Assembly (NCBI RefSeq): GCF_025642975.1
Contig: NZ_JANZKJ010000010.1
Span: 1 to 64,000 of the forward strand
Length of the DNA: 64,000 nt
Direction: 5' to 3'
Source: Pseudomonas sp. RIT-PI-S
Lineage (GTDB): Bacteria; Pseudomonadota; Gammaproteobacteria; Pseudomonadales; Pseudomonadaceae
Positions within the stretch are counted from its first letter, which is position 1, and each line of letters starts with the position of its first letter. A program made the position numbers and the translations under genes. The notes below the pieces were generated by a model. It was not told the DNA's origin and made no database searches. It saw only the letters and a program-made list of their open reading frames with translations. Shown here piece by piece: positions 35,362 to 45,388 of the stretch.

Positions 35362-36312
35362 ATGTCCGTGTTTACACCGCTGTCGCGCCCACAACTCGAA
35401 ACCTTCCTCGAAGCCTACGACCTGGGGCGGCTGCGGGACTTCCAGGGCATCGCCGCAGGCACCGAGAACAGCAACTTCTTTGTCAGCCTGGAAAAAGGCG
35501 AGTTCGTGCTCACGTTGGTAGAACGCGGCCCCAGCCAGGACCTGCCGTTCTTCGTCGAGCTGCTCGAAGTGCTGCACCAGGCCGGCCTGCCGGTGCCCTT
35601 CGCCCTTCAGGCCAAGGACGGCGTTGCCCTGCGTGAACTCGCGGGCAAGCCTGCCTTGCTGCAACCGCGCCTCGCCGGCAAGCACATCAGCGCACCGAAC
35701 GCGCATCATTGCGCGGAAATCGGCGCGCTGCTAGCGCGGCTGCACCTGGCCACACGCGATCGCATCCTGCAACGGCGCACCGATCGCGGCATGACCTGGA
35801 TGCTGCGCGAGGGTGAGCGGCTGTTACCCAGCCTGGCACCCAAGGCCGCCGAAATGTTGAACGGCGCGCTGGAAGAGATACGCCAGCACCGGGAGGGGAT
35901 TCTCGCGCTGCCCATGGCGAACCTTCACGGCGACCTGTTCCGCGATAACGCGATGTTCGAAGGCAACCACCTTACGGGCGTGATTGACTTCTACAACGCC
36001 AGCGCCGGCCCAATGCTCTACGACCTGGCTATCAGCCTCAACGACTGGTGCTCGGCGGCAGACGGGCACCTGCAACCCGCGCTGGCCAACGCCCTGCTGG
36101 CCAGTTACGCGCGCCTGCGCCGCTTCACCCCCGCCGAGGTGCAGCTGTGGCCGGTACTGCTGCGGGTTGCGTGCGTGCGGTTCTGGTTGTCGCGGTTGAT
36201 CGCGGCACAGTCCTTTGCCGGCCGCGACGTGCTCATTCATGACCCGGCCGAGTTCGAGCGCCGCCTGGCGCAACGCCAGGAAGTCACGGTGGCCCTGCCG
36301 TTCCCACTCTGA
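35362..36312 (+). CDS. thrB: Homoserine kinase
   Basis: 316-residue homoserine kinase of the aminoglycoside-phosphotransferase-like type (ThrB as in pseudomonads, not the GHMP type of E. coli). Key motifs: GTENSNFFVSLEKGEFVLTL (ATP-binding strands), ANLHGDLFRDNAMFEG (catalytic loop with Asp and Asn) and TGVIDFYNASAGPMLYDLA (metal-binding Asp). It phosphorylates homoserine in threonine synthesis. The ATG lies after a weak GGCCTCC region; length and N-terminus MSVFTPLSRPQLETFLEAYD match the family. Convergent with znuA, 6 bp apart. Confidence 0.95.
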   Translation: MSVFTPLSRPQLETFLEAYDLGRLRDFQGIAAGTENSNFFVSLEKGEFVLTLVERGPSQDLPFFVELLEVLHQAGLPVPFALQAKDGVALRELAGKPALLQPRLAGKHISAPNAHHCAEIGALLARLHLATRDRILQRRTDRGMTWMLREGERLLPSLAPKAAEMLNGALEEIRQHREGILALPMANLHGDLFRDNAMFEGNHLTGVIDFYNASAGPMLYDLAISLNDWCSAADGHLQPALANALLASYARLRRFTPAEVQLWPVLLRVACVRFWLSRLIAAQSFAGRDVLIHDPAEFERRLAQRQEVTVALPFPL

Positions 36313-36318
36313 GGCTGG

Positions 36319-37239
36319 CTAAATCTCTTCCAAACAACCGGCCAGGCTATCGGCCAGCCGCTGCAGCAGGTGCTCATAACCCTGGGGGCTAGGTTCGTCG
36401 AACCCTCCCAGGGCATCCAGCTCCGCCAGGCGCACTGGCAGGCCGGCGGTCAAGGTTTCGGCCAGCCGTGGGCGCGCTGGTGGCTCGCTGAACACGCAAC
36501 TTTTACCAGCTTCACTCAACCGCGCGCGCATGGCCGCCACATGTGCGGCCCCCGGCTGTACTTCGGCGCCTACGGTGAAGACGCCAGCGTGCTTGAGCCC
36601 GTATGCCTGCTCGAAATAATCGAAGCCTTCGTGGAAGACGAAGAATGGCTTGCCAGCAACACCCGAAAGCCGCTGGCGGATGCTCGCGTCCAGCTGTTCG
36701 AGGCGCTGTTTGAAGCTCACAAGGTTCTGCTGATAGCGCGCGGCATTGGCCGGGTCCGCCTGGGCAAAGTCGGCCGCCATCTTCTCGGCGATCACCCGCG
36801 CGTTGGCTGGGTCCAGCCAGAGGTGTGCGTCCAGCGAGCCTGGGCGATGGTCGTGGTCATGCTCGTCGGTATCTTCGTCATGGGACTGGCTGTCCTCGCT
36901 GAAGCGCCGCAGATGCAGGCCGGGCAGCGCCTGAACCGCCACGCTTGGCAGCTTGCGCAGGGCCAGTGGCCGCTGCATGAAGCCTTCGAGGTCTGGGCCG
37001 ATCCAGTACAGCAGGTCAGCCTCCGCTACCCTGCGAACCTCAGAAGGGCGCAACGCATAGTTATGGGGGGAAGCGCCTGGCGGAAGCAGTACGTCTGGGA
37101 TGCCGGTGCCGTCCTGGACTGCCGCGGCAATGAGCTGCAGCGGCTTGATGCTGGTGAGTACCTTCAACTGCGCACAGGCCAGCGGGCTCAGGCCCAGGCC
37201 GAAGGCGCTACAGACAAACCACAAAAAAAGCCGAGACAC
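36319..37239 (-). CDS. znuA: Zinc ABC transporter substrate-binding protein
   Basis: 306-residue periplasmic zinc-binding lipocalin-like (cluster A-I) protein. GTG at 37239 (AAGG upstream) starts a signal peptide ending SPLACAQ. The family motif LKVLTSIKPLQLIAAAV is intact, followed by LLPPGASPHNYALRPSEV with a zinc-ligand His, a His/Asp-rich loop (residues about 130-150: SHDEDTDEHDHDHRPGS) and FFVFHEGFDYFEQAYGL with further ligands. It delivers Zn2+ to ZnuB/ZnuC. Divergent from zur across a Zur box. The longer frame to 37287 would run past the operator and is unlikely. Confidence 0.92.
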   Translation of the reverse strand: MSRLFLWFVCSAFGLGLSPLACAQLKVLTSIKPLQLIAAAVQDGTGIPDVLLPPGASPHNYALRPSEVRRVAEADLLYWIGPDLEGFMQRPLALRKLPSVAVQALPGLHLRRFSEDSQSHDEDTDEHDHDHRPGSLDAHLWLDPANARVIAEKMAADFAQADPANAARYQQNLVSFKQRLEQLDASIRQRLSGVAGKPFFVFHEGFDYFEQAYGLKHAGVFTVGAEVQPGAAHVAAMRARLSEAGKSCVFSEPPARPRLAETLTAGLPVRLAELDALGGFDEPSPQGYEHLLQRLADSLAGCLEEI

Positions 37240-37266
37240 GGTGGGCACCTTGGGCAGTAGAAAGAG

Positions 37267-37279
37267 GTAACATAATAAC
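37267..37279. promoter_or_regulatory. Zur box between znuA and zur
   Basis: GTAACATAATAAC, three mismatches from the GTTATATTATAAC core recognised by Zur in gammaproteobacteria, in the 65-bp divergent gap between znuA and zur. It should repress both operons when zinc is sufficient. Confidence 0.65.
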
Positions 37280-37304
37280 GTCTCCATTCCGATGCGTCCT
37301 GCTC

Positions 37305-37787
37305 ATGTTCATCACCCCGTTGGCCAACCGCCCTCATGATCATTCTCACTGCGTGCATTCCGCCCTGACGGAAGCCGACGTACTGTGCGAGCAAAAAGGC
37401 CTGCGGCTGACCGCGCTGCGCCGTCGCGTGCTCGAACTGGTGTGGCAAAGCCATAAGCCACTGGGCGCCTACGACATCCTCGCGGTGCTGAGCGAGCAAG
37501 ACGGGCGCCGTGCAGCGCCGCCAACGGTGTATCGCGCGCTGGATTTTCTGCTAGAGAACGGCCTGGTCCACCGTATCGCCTCGCTGAATGCCTTCATCGG
37601 CTGCATACACCCCGAGCACGTCCATCAGGGGCAATTCCTGATCTGCCGCAGCTGCCACGTCGCAGTGGAGCTTGAACATCCAGCCATCAGCCAGGCGATC
37701 AACCAGGGCGCGGCGACCGTAGGGTTTGCGGTAGAGACCCAAACGGTGGAAGTGGTGGGGTTGTGCGCCAGTTGCAAGGCAACCTGA
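37305..37787 (+). CDS. zur: Zinc uptake regulator Zur (Fur family)
   Basis: 160-residue Fur-family repressor. The winged-helix region is [20 protein letters not shown] with [20 protein letters not shown] as recognition segment; metal sites are [24 protein letters not shown] with two CxxC pairs (CRSC, CASC near the C-terminus) for structural zinc. It represses znuA and zur-znuC-znuB when zinc is bound. Stop and znuC start overlap (TGATG), so the repressor is made with the transporter it controls. Confidence 0.94.
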   Translation: MFITPLANRPHDHSHCVHSALTEADVLCEQKGLRLTALRRRVLELVWQSHKPLGAYDILAVLSEQDGRRAAPPTVYRALDFLLENGLVHRIASLNAFIGCIHPEHVHQGQFLICRSCHVAVELEHPAISQAINQGAATVGFAVETQTVEVVGLCASCKAT

Positions 37788-38560
37788 TGAACGACGCGCT
37801 TATTCGGCTGGAGCAGGTCACGGTCAACTTCGGCGGCCAGGCCACCCTCGAAGGCATCGACCTGCAGGTTCGGCCTGGGGAAATCGTCACCCTCATCGGC
37901 CCCAATGGCGCTGGCAAGACCACCCTGGTGCGCGCGGTGCTCGGCCTGCTCAAGCCTACGAGCGGTTCGGTATGGCGCCAGCCTCGGCTGCGTGTGGGCT
38001 ACATGCCGCAAAAACTGGTGGTCGAACAAACGCTACCGCTTTCGGTGCTGCGCTTTCTGCGGTTGCTGCCCGGCGTAGACCGCGCTCGCGCCGCCGCCGC
38101 GCTGGCCGAGGTCGGTGCCGCGCAAGTGATCGACAAACCCGTGCAAACCATCTCCGGCGGCGAGATGCAGCGGGTGCTGCTGGCTCGTGCCTTGCTGCGT
38201 GAACCGCAGTTGCTGGTGCTGGACGAACCCGTACAGGGTGTGGACGTCGCCGGCCAGGCGGAGCTGTATGGGTTGATTACCCGCCTCAGAGACCGCCACG
38301 GTTGCGGCGTGCTGATGGTGTCGCACGACCTTCACCTGGTGATGAGCACCACCGACCAAGTGGTGTGCCTGAACCGCCACGTGTGCTGCTCGGGCCACCC
38401 CGAGCAAGTGAGCGGCGATCCCGCCTATATCGAGTTGTTTGGTGAGCACGCACCGGGCCTGGCGATTTACCACCACCACCATGACCATGCCCACACGCTC
38501 CACGGCGAAGTGGTCGAAGGCCAAGGCCACCAGCACGGAGCGCAGTGCAAGCATGGATGA
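37787..38560 (+). CDS. znuC: Zinc ABC transporter ATP-binding protein
   Basis: 257-residue ATPase. Walker [18 protein letters not shown]-loop [11 protein letters not shown], signature [16 protein letters not shown], Walker [16 protein letters not shown] and a switch His in [11 protein letters not shown]. The last 35 residues are unusually His-rich ([12 protein letters not shown], then [13 protein letters not shown]) and may buffer zinc on the cytoplasmic face. The start overlaps the zur stop by one base; the C-terminus overlaps the znuB start by 8 bp. Confidence 0.95.
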   Translation: MNDALIRLEQVTVNFGGQATLEGIDLQVRPGEIVTLIGPNGAGKTTLVRAVLGLLKPTSGSVWRQPRLRVGYMPQKLVVEQTLPLSVLRFLRLLPGVDRARAAAALAEVGAAQVIDKPVQTISGGEMQRVLLARALLREPQLLVLDEPVQGVDVAGQAELYGLITRLRDRHGCGVLMVSHDLHLVMSTTDQVVCLNRHVCCSGHPEQVSGDPAYIELFGEHAPGLAIYHHHHDHAHTLHGEVVEGQGHQHGAQCKHG

Positions 38561-39338
38561 CTTTCTGGTTTATGCCCTGGCCGCTGGCCTGGCGCTGGCG
38601 CTGGTAGCGGGGCCGCTCGGCTCGTTCGTGGTCTGGCGGCGCATGGCCTATTTCGGCGATACCCTGTCTCACGCGGCTTTGCTCGGGGTAGCGCTGGGCC
38701 TGGCGTTGCAGGTCAGCCCTACCCTGGCAGTGACGGCCGGTTGCCTGCTGCTGGCGGTCATCCTGGTGACCTTGCAACAACGCCAGCCGCTGGCCTCGGA
38801 CACGTTGCTGGGCATCTTGGCACCGAGCACGCTCTCGCTGGGCCTGGTGGCGCTGAGCTTTATGCGCGATGTACGCATTGACCTCATGGGCTACCTGTTC
38901 GGCGACCTGCTGGCGGTGAGCCCAACCGACCTTGCCTGGATTCTCGGCGGCAGTGCCGTGGTGCTCGGTTTGCTGCTGGTGCTGTGGCGGCCCCTGATCG
39001 CAATCACCGTGCACGAAGAGCTGGCCCGGGTCGAGGGGTTGCCGGTGGCACCTCTGCGGCTGGCGTTGATGCTGTTGATCGCCATCGTGATTGCAGTGGC
39101 GATGAAAATCGTAGGCGTGCTGCTGATCACCTCATTGCTGATCATCCCGGCCGCGGCCGCGCAGCGCCACGCGCGCTCTCCCGAACAAATGGCGCTCGGT
39201 GCCAGCGTGCTTGGCGTGGCCTCGGTGTGCGCGGGCCTGGCCATGTCGTGGTTCAAGGACACCCCCGCCGGGCCCTCTATCGTGGTGTGCGCAGCGGCGC
39301 TGTTCCTGTGCAGTTATGGCCTGCCGCGTCGCGCCTGA
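38553..39338 (+). CDS. znuB: Zinc ABC transporter permease
   Basis: 261-residue inner-membrane permease of the ABC-3 family with about seven helices. Family parts: [63 protein letters not shown] at 38553 overlaps znuC; the long frame upstream is a shadow of znuC. It completes the zur-znuC-znuB operon. Together with ZnuA and ZnuC it imports Zn2+ under shortage. Confidence 0.95.
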   Translation: MDDFLVYALAAGLALALVAGPLGSFVVWRRMAYFGDTLSHAALLGVALGLALQVSPTLAVTAGCLLLAVILVTLQQRQPLASDTLLGILAPSTLSLGLVALSFMRDVRIDLMGYLFGDLLAVSPTDLAWILGGSAVVLGLLLVLWRPLIAITVHEELARVEGLPVAPLRLALMLLIAIVIAVAMKIVGVLLITSLLIIPAAAAQRHARSPEQMALGASVLGVASVCAGLAMSWFKDTPAGPSIVVCAAALFLCSYGLPRRA

Positions 39339-39421
39339 AGGTCGCCCGCCACGTGGGGCTTTTTCCGGCGGCCGTCCGGCGTGTAGACTTGCTCGATTTT
39401 GCCCATAAAGAGAGTGGTGCA

Positions 39422-40129
39422 ATGAAGCCTTTCACGTCTCGTTGTCTGCTGATCGCAGCTGTTTCGCTGGTGCTGGCCGGTTGCCAGAGCGCGCCGGTCG
39501 AAGCGCCGCCGGCACCGCCCAGCGCCGTCGAGGTGCTGCAGCAGAGCATTACCAGCAACGAGCTGGCCACCGCTGAAGATCAGCTGGCCGCCGTGCAAGC
39601 GCAAACGCCGAACGACCCGCAGCTCGAGAGCCTGCAGCGCCAGTTGGCCGAGGCCTACCTCAAGCGCAGCCAGATCGTGCTGCAAAAAGGTGATGTCAAC
39701 GCCGCCGCCACCGCGCTGGCTCGCGCCCGTGCCCTGATGCCCAAGGCGCCGGCACTGACCGGCGGGGTCAATGGCGCGATCGCCCAGGCGCGCAAGGCTG
39801 AGCTGGAAAAAGCCGAAGCGGCACTGCGGGCGGCAGAAGCCAAGCCGGTCGCTCATGTGATCGACCCTACGGCGAACAGCACGCCAGTCACCCTGGCTAC
39901 TCGTGATCTTCATCAGCTTTGGGCGCAACTGGACGACATCACCACGGATATCGTCAACTACCGCTGCGATGTGGTGGTTCAAGCCCCGCGCCAGGCCGAT
40001 ATCCCCTGGCTCGAAACCTTGATCCGCACCCGTGTGGCCCGCCGCGCGCCCGACCTGCAGTGGAAGCTCAGCCATCGCATCGAACGGCGGCAGCCTGCGA
40101 TCATCATCCTGAGCCCAGCCAAGCCCTGA
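39422..40129 (+). CDS. Lipoprotein of the PA5502 type, function unknown
   Basis: 235-residue protein with a lipoprotein signal (LIAAVSLVLAGCQSAP). The mature part is Ala-, Gln- and Glu-rich and helical, with TPR-like stretches (LESLQRQLAEAYLKRSQIVL; GDVNAAATALARARALMP) and a more globular C-terminus (RVARRAPDLQWKLSHRIERR). In PAO1 the homologous gene holds the same place after znuB. It could be an envelope scaffold, but nothing decides this. ATG at 39422; the open frame upstream overlaps znuB and is a shadow. Confidence 0.8.
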   Translation: MKPFTSRCLLIAAVSLVLAGCQSAPVEAPPAPPSAVEVLQQSITSNELATAEDQLAAVQAQTPNDPQLESLQRQLAEAYLKRSQIVLQKGDVNAAATALARARALMPKAPALTGGVNGAIAQARKAELEKAEAALRAAEAKPVAHVIDPTANSTPVTLATRDLHQLWAQLDDITTDIVNYRCDVVVQAPRQADIPWLETLIRTRVARRAPDLQWKLSHRIERRQPAIIILSPAKP

Positions 40130-40149
40130 GTTCCTACAACGCCAACACC

Positions 40150-40180
40150 GTAGCAGCGGGCTCGCCCGCGACCGAGCGCA
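40150..40180. repeat. REP-like palindrome
   Basis: GCGGGC-TC-GCCCGC (40156-40169), flanked by AGCA and GACCGAGC, as in the common Pseudomonas REP core (GCGGGCTTGCCCGCGA). Lies 27 bp after the PA5502-type gene. Confidence 0.5.
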
Positions 40181-40383
40181 ACGCCATGTAACGCCTGTCG
40201 TCGGCAAGCCGTGGTGCGTGCGGGCAACCATGGAATCTCCTACCGGCTCACGTGCAGGGGCAGCCCTTCAACAGTATCGCGCTAGGGCCTCGGAGTTTCA
40301 GGCAAACCAGCCCTAGCGCGTCGCCTTACCCTTTACCCCTCCATGGCGCCCGGAACGGGCCAACGACCGCGAGAGGTAAAAGC

Positions 40384-41220
40384 ATGAGCAAAGTCTGGTT
40401 TGTCACGGGTGCCGGCCGAGGCATTGGCGCCGAGATCGTCCGTTCGGCGATAGGCGCCGGCGACCGGGTAATCGCCACGGGCCGCAACCTGGCGCAACTG
40501 CGCACAGCATTTCAATCACTGCCGGCGGATCGTCTGATCCTGGTCGAGCTGGACGTATCCCAAGCATCCCAGGCTAAGCCTGCGGTGAAGGCGGCGCTGA
40601 GCGCCTTTGGACGCATCGACGTGCTGGTCAACAACGCCGGCTACGGGCTGCTCGGCCACTTCGAAGAAACCCCGACGGCGGATATCGAGCAGCAGTTCGC
40701 TGTGAACGTGTTCGGCCTGATGCACGTGCTGCGGGCCGTGCTGCCGGTGATGCGCGGCCAACGGGCAGGGCATGTCATCAATATTTCATCGGTGGGCGGG
40801 GTGATCGGCTTTAGCGGCGCCTCGGTGTATTGCGCTACCAAGTATGCGATCGAGGGCCTGACTGCATCGCTGGGGCCGGAACTGGAACCCTTCGGCATTA
40901 AAACTACTGTGGTCGAGCCGGGCTTTTTCCGCACTGAGTTCCTCGATCCCGTATCGGTCAAGTATGGCACCGAAACTATCGACGACTATGCCGCCCGGGG
41001 CACCGTCGAGGACGCCTTCCGCCCGTATCAAGGCAAGCAGCAGGGCGACCCGGCCAAGCTGGGGGCAGTTATCGTGCAGCTAGCGGCCATGGCGGTGCCT
41101 CCTAAGCAATTTCTGGCGGGCAGCGACGCACTGGCGATGGCGACGGTATCCCTCGAAACCCGCTCAGCCGAACGCCTGGCCTTGGCTGAGCTTTCTGCCT
41201 CTACGGATGGCGCCTTCTGA
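40384..41220 (+). CDS. SDR-family oxidoreductase
   Basis: 278-residue short-chain dehydrogenase/reductase of the classical type. Cofactor motif TGAGRGIGAEIV, NNAGYG, catalytic Ser in NISSVGGVIG, and YCATKYAIEG with Tyr and Lys; RNLAQLRTAF suggests an NADP preference. ATG at 40384 follows GAGAGG. It lies between the PA5502-type gene and katE, where PAO1 has metN, so it is an accessory insertion with katE. The substrate is unknown. Confidence 0.88.
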   Translation: MSKVWFVTGAGRGIGAEIVRSAIGAGDRVIATGRNLAQLRTAFQSLPADRLILVELDVSQASQAKPAVKAALSAFGRIDVLVNNAGYGLLGHFEETPTADIEQQFAVNVFGLMHVLRAVLPVMRGQRAGHVINISSVGGVIGFSGASVYCATKYAIEGLTASLGPELEPFGIKTTVVEPGFFRTEFLDPVSVKYGTETIDDYAARGTVEDAFRPYQGKQQGDPAKLGAVIVQLAAMAVPPKQFLAGSDALAMATVSLETRSAERLALAELSASTDGAF

Positions 41221-41242
41221 GCCACGTAAACCAGGGCAAAAA

Positions 41243-41275
41243 AAAATCCGATGCCCATCACAGGCATCGGATTTT
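41243..41275. terminator. Bidirectional terminator between the SDR gene and katE
   Basis: Perfect 13-bp stem AAAATCCGATGCC / GGCATCGGATTTT with a 7-base loop, flanked by A and T runs on both sides, so it serves both convergent genes. Confidence 0.92.
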
Positions 41276-41292
41276 ATTTACCAGCCCTAGGG

Positions 41293-43419
41293 TCAGGCCG
41301 GCACAGCCTTGGCCTTAGGCTCGCGAGCCCACACCCGGTGCTGCTTGATCGCAGCGATGAAGTCCGCCACCTTGCCGTCGCCTACCAGCAGGCCCGCATC
41401 CTGGTCGAGCCGGAGCAGGTCAAGCAGGTCCTTGGCGTCATCGCTGACCCCAATGGCCTTGAGGTGCTTGTAGGCTTCGAGCACGTAATGCAGCGCAACC
41501 CCATTGCCGCTCAGGGCCTGGACCGACTGCTGGCTGCCTGGAATCCATACGGCGTCGAAGGCAATGGACGGCAGCCCTTCCATAGATGCATCCACCGGCA
41601 GGGTACCGCCAGCAGCGGTCTTCACCGGCGCGGAGGTCGGGCCCAGCACCTTGGCGTGCGCGCCTTCGGCTTCCAGCGCGGCCTTGATCGACGCGACAGT
41701 CCCTTCGTCCACGCCATCTGCCACCAATACCGCTACCTTGCGCCCTTTGATGCTGTCGACCAGCAGGTTCATCTGGCTCAGGGCTGGCGACTGCTTCAGG
41801 CTCGACGGTTTTACCGGCACCGTGCCCGCGGTCGGTGCAGGCAGGCCGAGGTTGGCGGCTACCCGCTGGGCCAGGGTCAGGTCGATGTTGGCGAGGATCT
41901 CGTTGACCTGGCGGGCGCGGATGAATTCACGGTCGACCTTGCCCAGCTCGAAGCTGTAAGCGGCAATGATGTGCTCTTTCTCAGGCTCGCTCATGCTGTT
42001 GAAGAACAGCGTGGCCTGGGAGAAGTGGTCGGCGAACGAATCGCTGCGCTGGCGGATCTTGTAGCCATCCACCCGCTCTTGATACGTCTCGAAGCCGCCA
42101 TCGCGTGGGCCGGCCGGGGTCTCCTTGGGCCAGCCACCGTCGATGGAGTTGGGCTCATAGGAGGCGCGGCCGCGGTCCAGGGTCATACGGTGCATGCCGT
42201 CGCGCTGGCCGTTATGGTTCGGCGCCACGGGCCGGTTGATCGGGATTTCATGGAAGTTCGGCCCGCCAAGGCGGCTGATCTGGGTGTCGGTGTAGGAGAA
42301 CAGCCGGCCCTGAAGCAGCGGATCGTTGGTGAAGTCGATCCCCGGCACGATGTGGGCAGGGCAGAAGGCAACCTGCTCGGTTTCGGCGAAGAAGTTGTCA
42401 GGGTTGCGGTTGAGCACCAGCTTGCCCAGCGGCGTCACCGGCACCAGCTCTTCGGGGATGATCTTGGTCGGGTCCAGCAGGTCGAATTCGAACTTGTGCT
42501 CGTCTTCTTCCGGAACGATCTGCACGCCCAGCTCCCACTCGGGGTAGTCGCCCATCTCGATGGCTTCCCACAGATCGCGACGGTGGTAGTCCGTGTCCTT
42601 ACCGGCCAGCTTCTGCGCTTCGTCCCACACCAGCGAGCATACGCCCTGCTTGGGCTTCCAGTGGAACTTGACGAAGGTACCTTTGCCTTCGGCGTTGACC
42701 AGGCGGAAGGTGTGGATACCGAAACCTTGCATGGTACGCAGGCTTTTCGGGATTGCACGGTCCGACATGGCCCAGATGACCATGTGCGCCGATTCTGGCA
42801 CCAGCGAGACGAAGTCCCAGAAGGTATCGTGAGCCGAGCCGCCCGTAGGGATTTCATTATGCGGCTCGGGTTTCACCGCGTGAACGAAGTCTGGGAACTT
42901 GATCGCATCTTGAATGAAGAACACCGGCATGTTGTTGCCGACCAGGTCGAAGTTACCTTCGTCGGTATAGAACTTGGTGGCGAAGCCGCGCACATCACGC
43001 ACGGTATCGCCCGATCCGCGAGGGCCCTGTACGGTGGAGAAACGCACGAACACCGGCGTTTGCTTGCCGGGGTCCTGCAGGAAGGCCGCCTTGGTCAGCG
43101 CCGAGTGGCACTCGTAACTCTGGAAGTACCCGTGCGCCGCAGTGCCGCGGGCATGCACGATGCGCTCGGGAATGCGCTCGTGGTCGAAGTGGGTGATCTT
43201 CTCCCGCATGATGAAATCTTCGAGCAGCGAAGGGCCTCGCTGGCCGACTTTCAAAGTGTTCTGGTTGTCGCTGATCTTCAGCCCTTGATTGGTCCGAAGC
43301 GCTTCTCCGGTGGCGTCCGAACGGAACGTCTCTAGGGCCTCAAGCTTATCGTTGGTGTTGGCGCGGTCGGGGGCGTCGGTGCCTGCTAGTTCGCTGGGCT
43401 TTCCGGTGTCGGCTGTCAT
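41293..43419 (-). CDS. katE: Large-subunit catalase HPII type
   Basis: 708-residue monofunctional catalase (clade 2). Catalytic His in [14 protein letters not shown], Asn in [17 protein letters not shown], heme-ligand Tyr in [14 protein letters not shown]. The C-terminal 150 residues form the DJ-1/glutamine amidotransferase-like domain typical of HPII ([20 protein letters not shown]). It decomposes H2O2 in stationary phase. ATG at 43419 lies 9 bp after GAGGA; GTG at 43428 is too close to it. Likely RpoS-dependent by family; no clear promoter identified. Confidence 0.95.
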   Translation of the reverse strand: MTADTGKPSELAGTDAPDRANTNDKLEALETFRSDATGEALRTNQGLKISDNQNTLKVGQRGPSLLEDFIMREKITHFDHERIPERIVHARGTAAHGYFQSYECHSALTKAAFLQDPGKQTPVFVRFSTVQGPRGSGDTVRDVRGFATKFYTDEGNFDLVGNNMPVFFIQDAIKFPDFVHAVKPEPHNEIPTGGSAHDTFWDFVSLVPESAHMVIWAMSDRAIPKSLRTMQGFGIHTFRLVNAEGKGTFVKFHWKPKQGVCSLVWDEAQKLAGKDTDYHRRDLWEAIEMGDYPEWELGVQIVPEEDEHKFEFDLLDPTKIIPEELVPVTPLGKLVLNRNPDNFFAETEQVAFCPAHIVPGIDFTNDPLLQGRLFSYTDTQISRLGGPNFHEIPINRPVAPNHNGQRDGMHRMTLDRGRASYEPNSIDGGWPKETPAGPRDGGFETYQERVDGYKIRQRSDSFADHFSQATLFFNSMSEPEKEHIIAAYSFELGKVDREFIRARQVNEILANIDLTLAQRVAANLGLPAPTAGTVPVKPSSLKQSPALSQMNLLVDSIKGRKVAVLVADGVDEGTVASIKAALEAEGAHAKVLGPTSAPVKTAAGGTLPVDASMEGLPSIAFDAVWIPGSQQSVQALSGNGVALHYVLEAYKHLKAIGVSDDAKDLLDLLRLDQDAGLLVGDGKVADFIAAIKQHRVWAREPKAKAVPA

Positions 43420-43673
43420 GTGGCTCACTCCTCGATGGCTGCGGCCCCTTGAGGGCTCGTGTTGGCCTAATGGCCTGGCGTGTTTCGCGGTGCTTTGTTA
43501 GTGACCGGGCCACGGCAACCCCGTTCCGTTAATTTCGTTTCAAGCACGACACACTGCGCCGGTGCCGGATATGAAAGAAATGCTGAAGCTACGGCTGCGC
43601 TCAGGCTAAAATGCGCGGTTTTGGCCAACCGCCCTCCATACGCGCCCTCAGGTGCGTGGCACGCAGGTGACCC

Positions 43674-44681
43674 GTGATCGAGTTTCAAGACGCCCACAAG
43701 ACCTACCGGGTAGCAGGCAAGGACATTCCTGCCTTGCATCCCACCCGGCTGGTGATTCCCGCAGGCCAGGTGTTCGGCCTGGTCGGCCATTCTGGCGCGG
43801 GTAAAAGTACCCTTCTGCGGCTTATCAACCGGCTGGAGCAGCCCAGCGGCGGAAAAATCTTCATTGATGGCGAAGACGTCACCGCCTTCGGCCCGGATCG
43901 CCTTCGCCGGCTGCGCCAGCAGGTAGGTATGATCTTCCAGCACTTCAACCTGCTGGCCTCGAAGACCGTAGCCGATAACGTCGCCTTGCCCTTGCGCCTG
44001 GCGGGCGAACTGCCCGCCGCCGAGATCGACGCCCGGGTGGCGAGCCTGCTGGCACGGGTTGGCTTGAGCGAACATGCGCGCAAATACCCCGCGCAGCTGT
44101 CCGGCGGCCAAAAGCAGCGGGTCGGCATCGCCCGTGCCCTGGCAACCCAGCCAAAGATTCTGCTGTGCGACGAAGCCACCAGCGCCCTGGACCCGCAAAC
44201 CACGGCGTCTGTGCTGCGCCTGCTGGCGGAAATCAACCGCGAGCTCAACCTGACCATCGTGCTCATCACCCACGAGATGGACGTGATCCGCCGGGTGTGC
44301 GACCAGGTCGCGGTCATGGATGCCGGCCGTATCGTCGAGCAGGGGCCGGTCGCCGAGGTGTTCCTGCACCCCAGCCACCCCACCACCAAGCGCTTCGTGC
44401 AGGAAGACGAGCAGGTCGATGAAGCGGAACAACGCGATGACTTCGCCCATGTGCCGGGGCGCATCGTACGCCTGACGTTCCAGGGGGAGGCCACCTATGC
44501 GCCGCTGCTGGGGACCGTAGCGCGGGAGACTGGCGTGGATTACAGCATCCTGGCCGGCCGCATCGACCGCATCAAGGATGCCCCCTATGGGCAACTGACC
44601 CTCGCCATCACCGGCGGCGACCTGGACGCGGCCTTCGCTCGCTTCACGCAGGCGGACGTTCATATGGAGGTACTGCGCTGA
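43674..44681 (+). CDS. metN: Methionine ABC transporter ATP-binding protein
   Basis: 335-residue ATPase of the D-/L-methionine importer. Walker [18 protein letters not shown]-loop [12 protein letters not shown], signature [16 protein letters not shown], Walker [14 protein letters not shown]. The C-terminal NIL domain (residues about 255-335) is the regulatory methionine-binding module. GTG start, as in relatives; the upstream 245 bp show no S-box riboswitch. It overlaps metI by one base (TGATG). Confidence 0.95.
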   Translation: MIEFQDAHKTYRVAGKDIPALHPTRLVIPAGQVFGLVGHSGAGKSTLLRLINRLEQPSGGKIFIDGEDVTAFGPDRLRRLRQQVGMIFQHFNLLASKTVADNVALPLRLAGELPAAEIDARVASLLARVGLSEHARKYPAQLSGGQKQRVGIARALATQPKILLCDEATSALDPQTTASVLRLLAEINRELNLTIVLITHEMDVIRRVCDQVAVMDAGRIVEQGPVAEVFLHPSHPTTKRFVQEDEQVDEAEQRDDFAHVPGRIVRLTFQGEATYAPLLGTVARETGVDYSILAGRIDRIKDAPYGQLTLAITGGDLDAAFARFTQADVHMEVLR

Positions 44682-45343
44682 TGGAATTCTTTGCCAATAT
44701 CGACTGGGTTGAAATCTGGCTGGCTACCGTCGACACCCTGCTGATGCTCGGTGGGTCGCTGCTGTTCACGGTGCTGCTGGGCCTGCCGCTGGGCGTGTTG
44801 CTGTTCCTGTGTGGGCCACGCCAATTGTTCGAAGAGCGGCGGGTGTATGCGCTGTTGTCGTTCATGGTCAACGTGCTGCGCTCTTTGCCATTCATCATCC
44901 TGCTGATCGTAATGATCCCGTTCACGGTGCTGATCACCGGCACCTCGCTGGGCGTTCCAGGCGCGATTCCGCCGCTGGTGGTGGGCGCTACCCCGTTCTT
45001 CGCGCGGCTGGTGGAAACCGCCCTGCGGGAAGTCGACCGCGGCATTATCGAAGCCACTCAGTCCATGGGGGCCACCACTCGGCAGATCATCCTCAACGCG
45101 CTGCTGCCGGAAGCGCGGCCGGGGATTTTCGCCGCTATCACCGTGACGGCGATTACCCTGGTGTCCTACACCGCCATGGCCGGTGTGGTAGGCGCGGGCG
45201 GGTTAGGGGACCTGGCGATCCGCTTCGGCTACCAGCGTTTCCAGACCGACGTCATGGTCGTGACCGTTATTTTGCTGCTGGTGCTGGTGCAGGTGCTGCA
45301 AAGCATCGGCGACCGCCTGGTTATCCATTTCTCTCGTAAATAA
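44681..45343 (+). CDS. metI: Methionine ABC transporter permease
   Basis: 220-residue inner-membrane permease with five helices, starting VEIWLATVDTLLMLGGSLLF. The EAA coupling loop is MEATQSMGATTRQII-like (IIEATQSMGATTRQIILNAL). The C-terminus LVQVLQSIGDRLVIHF closes the last helix. It is made with MetN, whose stop it overlaps by one base, and metQ follows after 45 bp. Confidence 0.95.
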   Translation: MEFFANIDWVEIWLATVDTLLMLGGSLLFTVLLGLPLGVLLFLCGPRQLFEERRVYALLSFMVNVLRSLPFIILLIVMIPFTVLITGTSLGVPGAIPPLVVGATPFFARLVETALREVDRGIIEATQSMGATTRQIILNALLPEARPGIFAAITVTAITLVSYTAMAGVVGAGGLGDLAIRFGYQRFQTDVMVVTVILLLVLVQVLQSIGDRLVIHFSRK

Positions 45344-45388
45344 GCAGCCAGGCCGCCGTCAACCCGGCGGCCTACAGGAGCCTTGCCC

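Noticed and set aside
36312..36319. Absence of nrdJ genes between thrB and znuA, as compared with PAO1
   Set aside because: Other P. putida-type strains also lack them, so this is not distinctive.
41251..43335. 694-codon open frame antisense to katE
   Set aside because: It mirrors katE over its whole length and has no protein-like motifs; long antisense frames are usual in high-GC genes.
43429..43673. Possible SAM riboswitch ahead of metN
   Set aside because: No S-box or other SAM-riboswitch pattern; pseudomonads normally lack it here.
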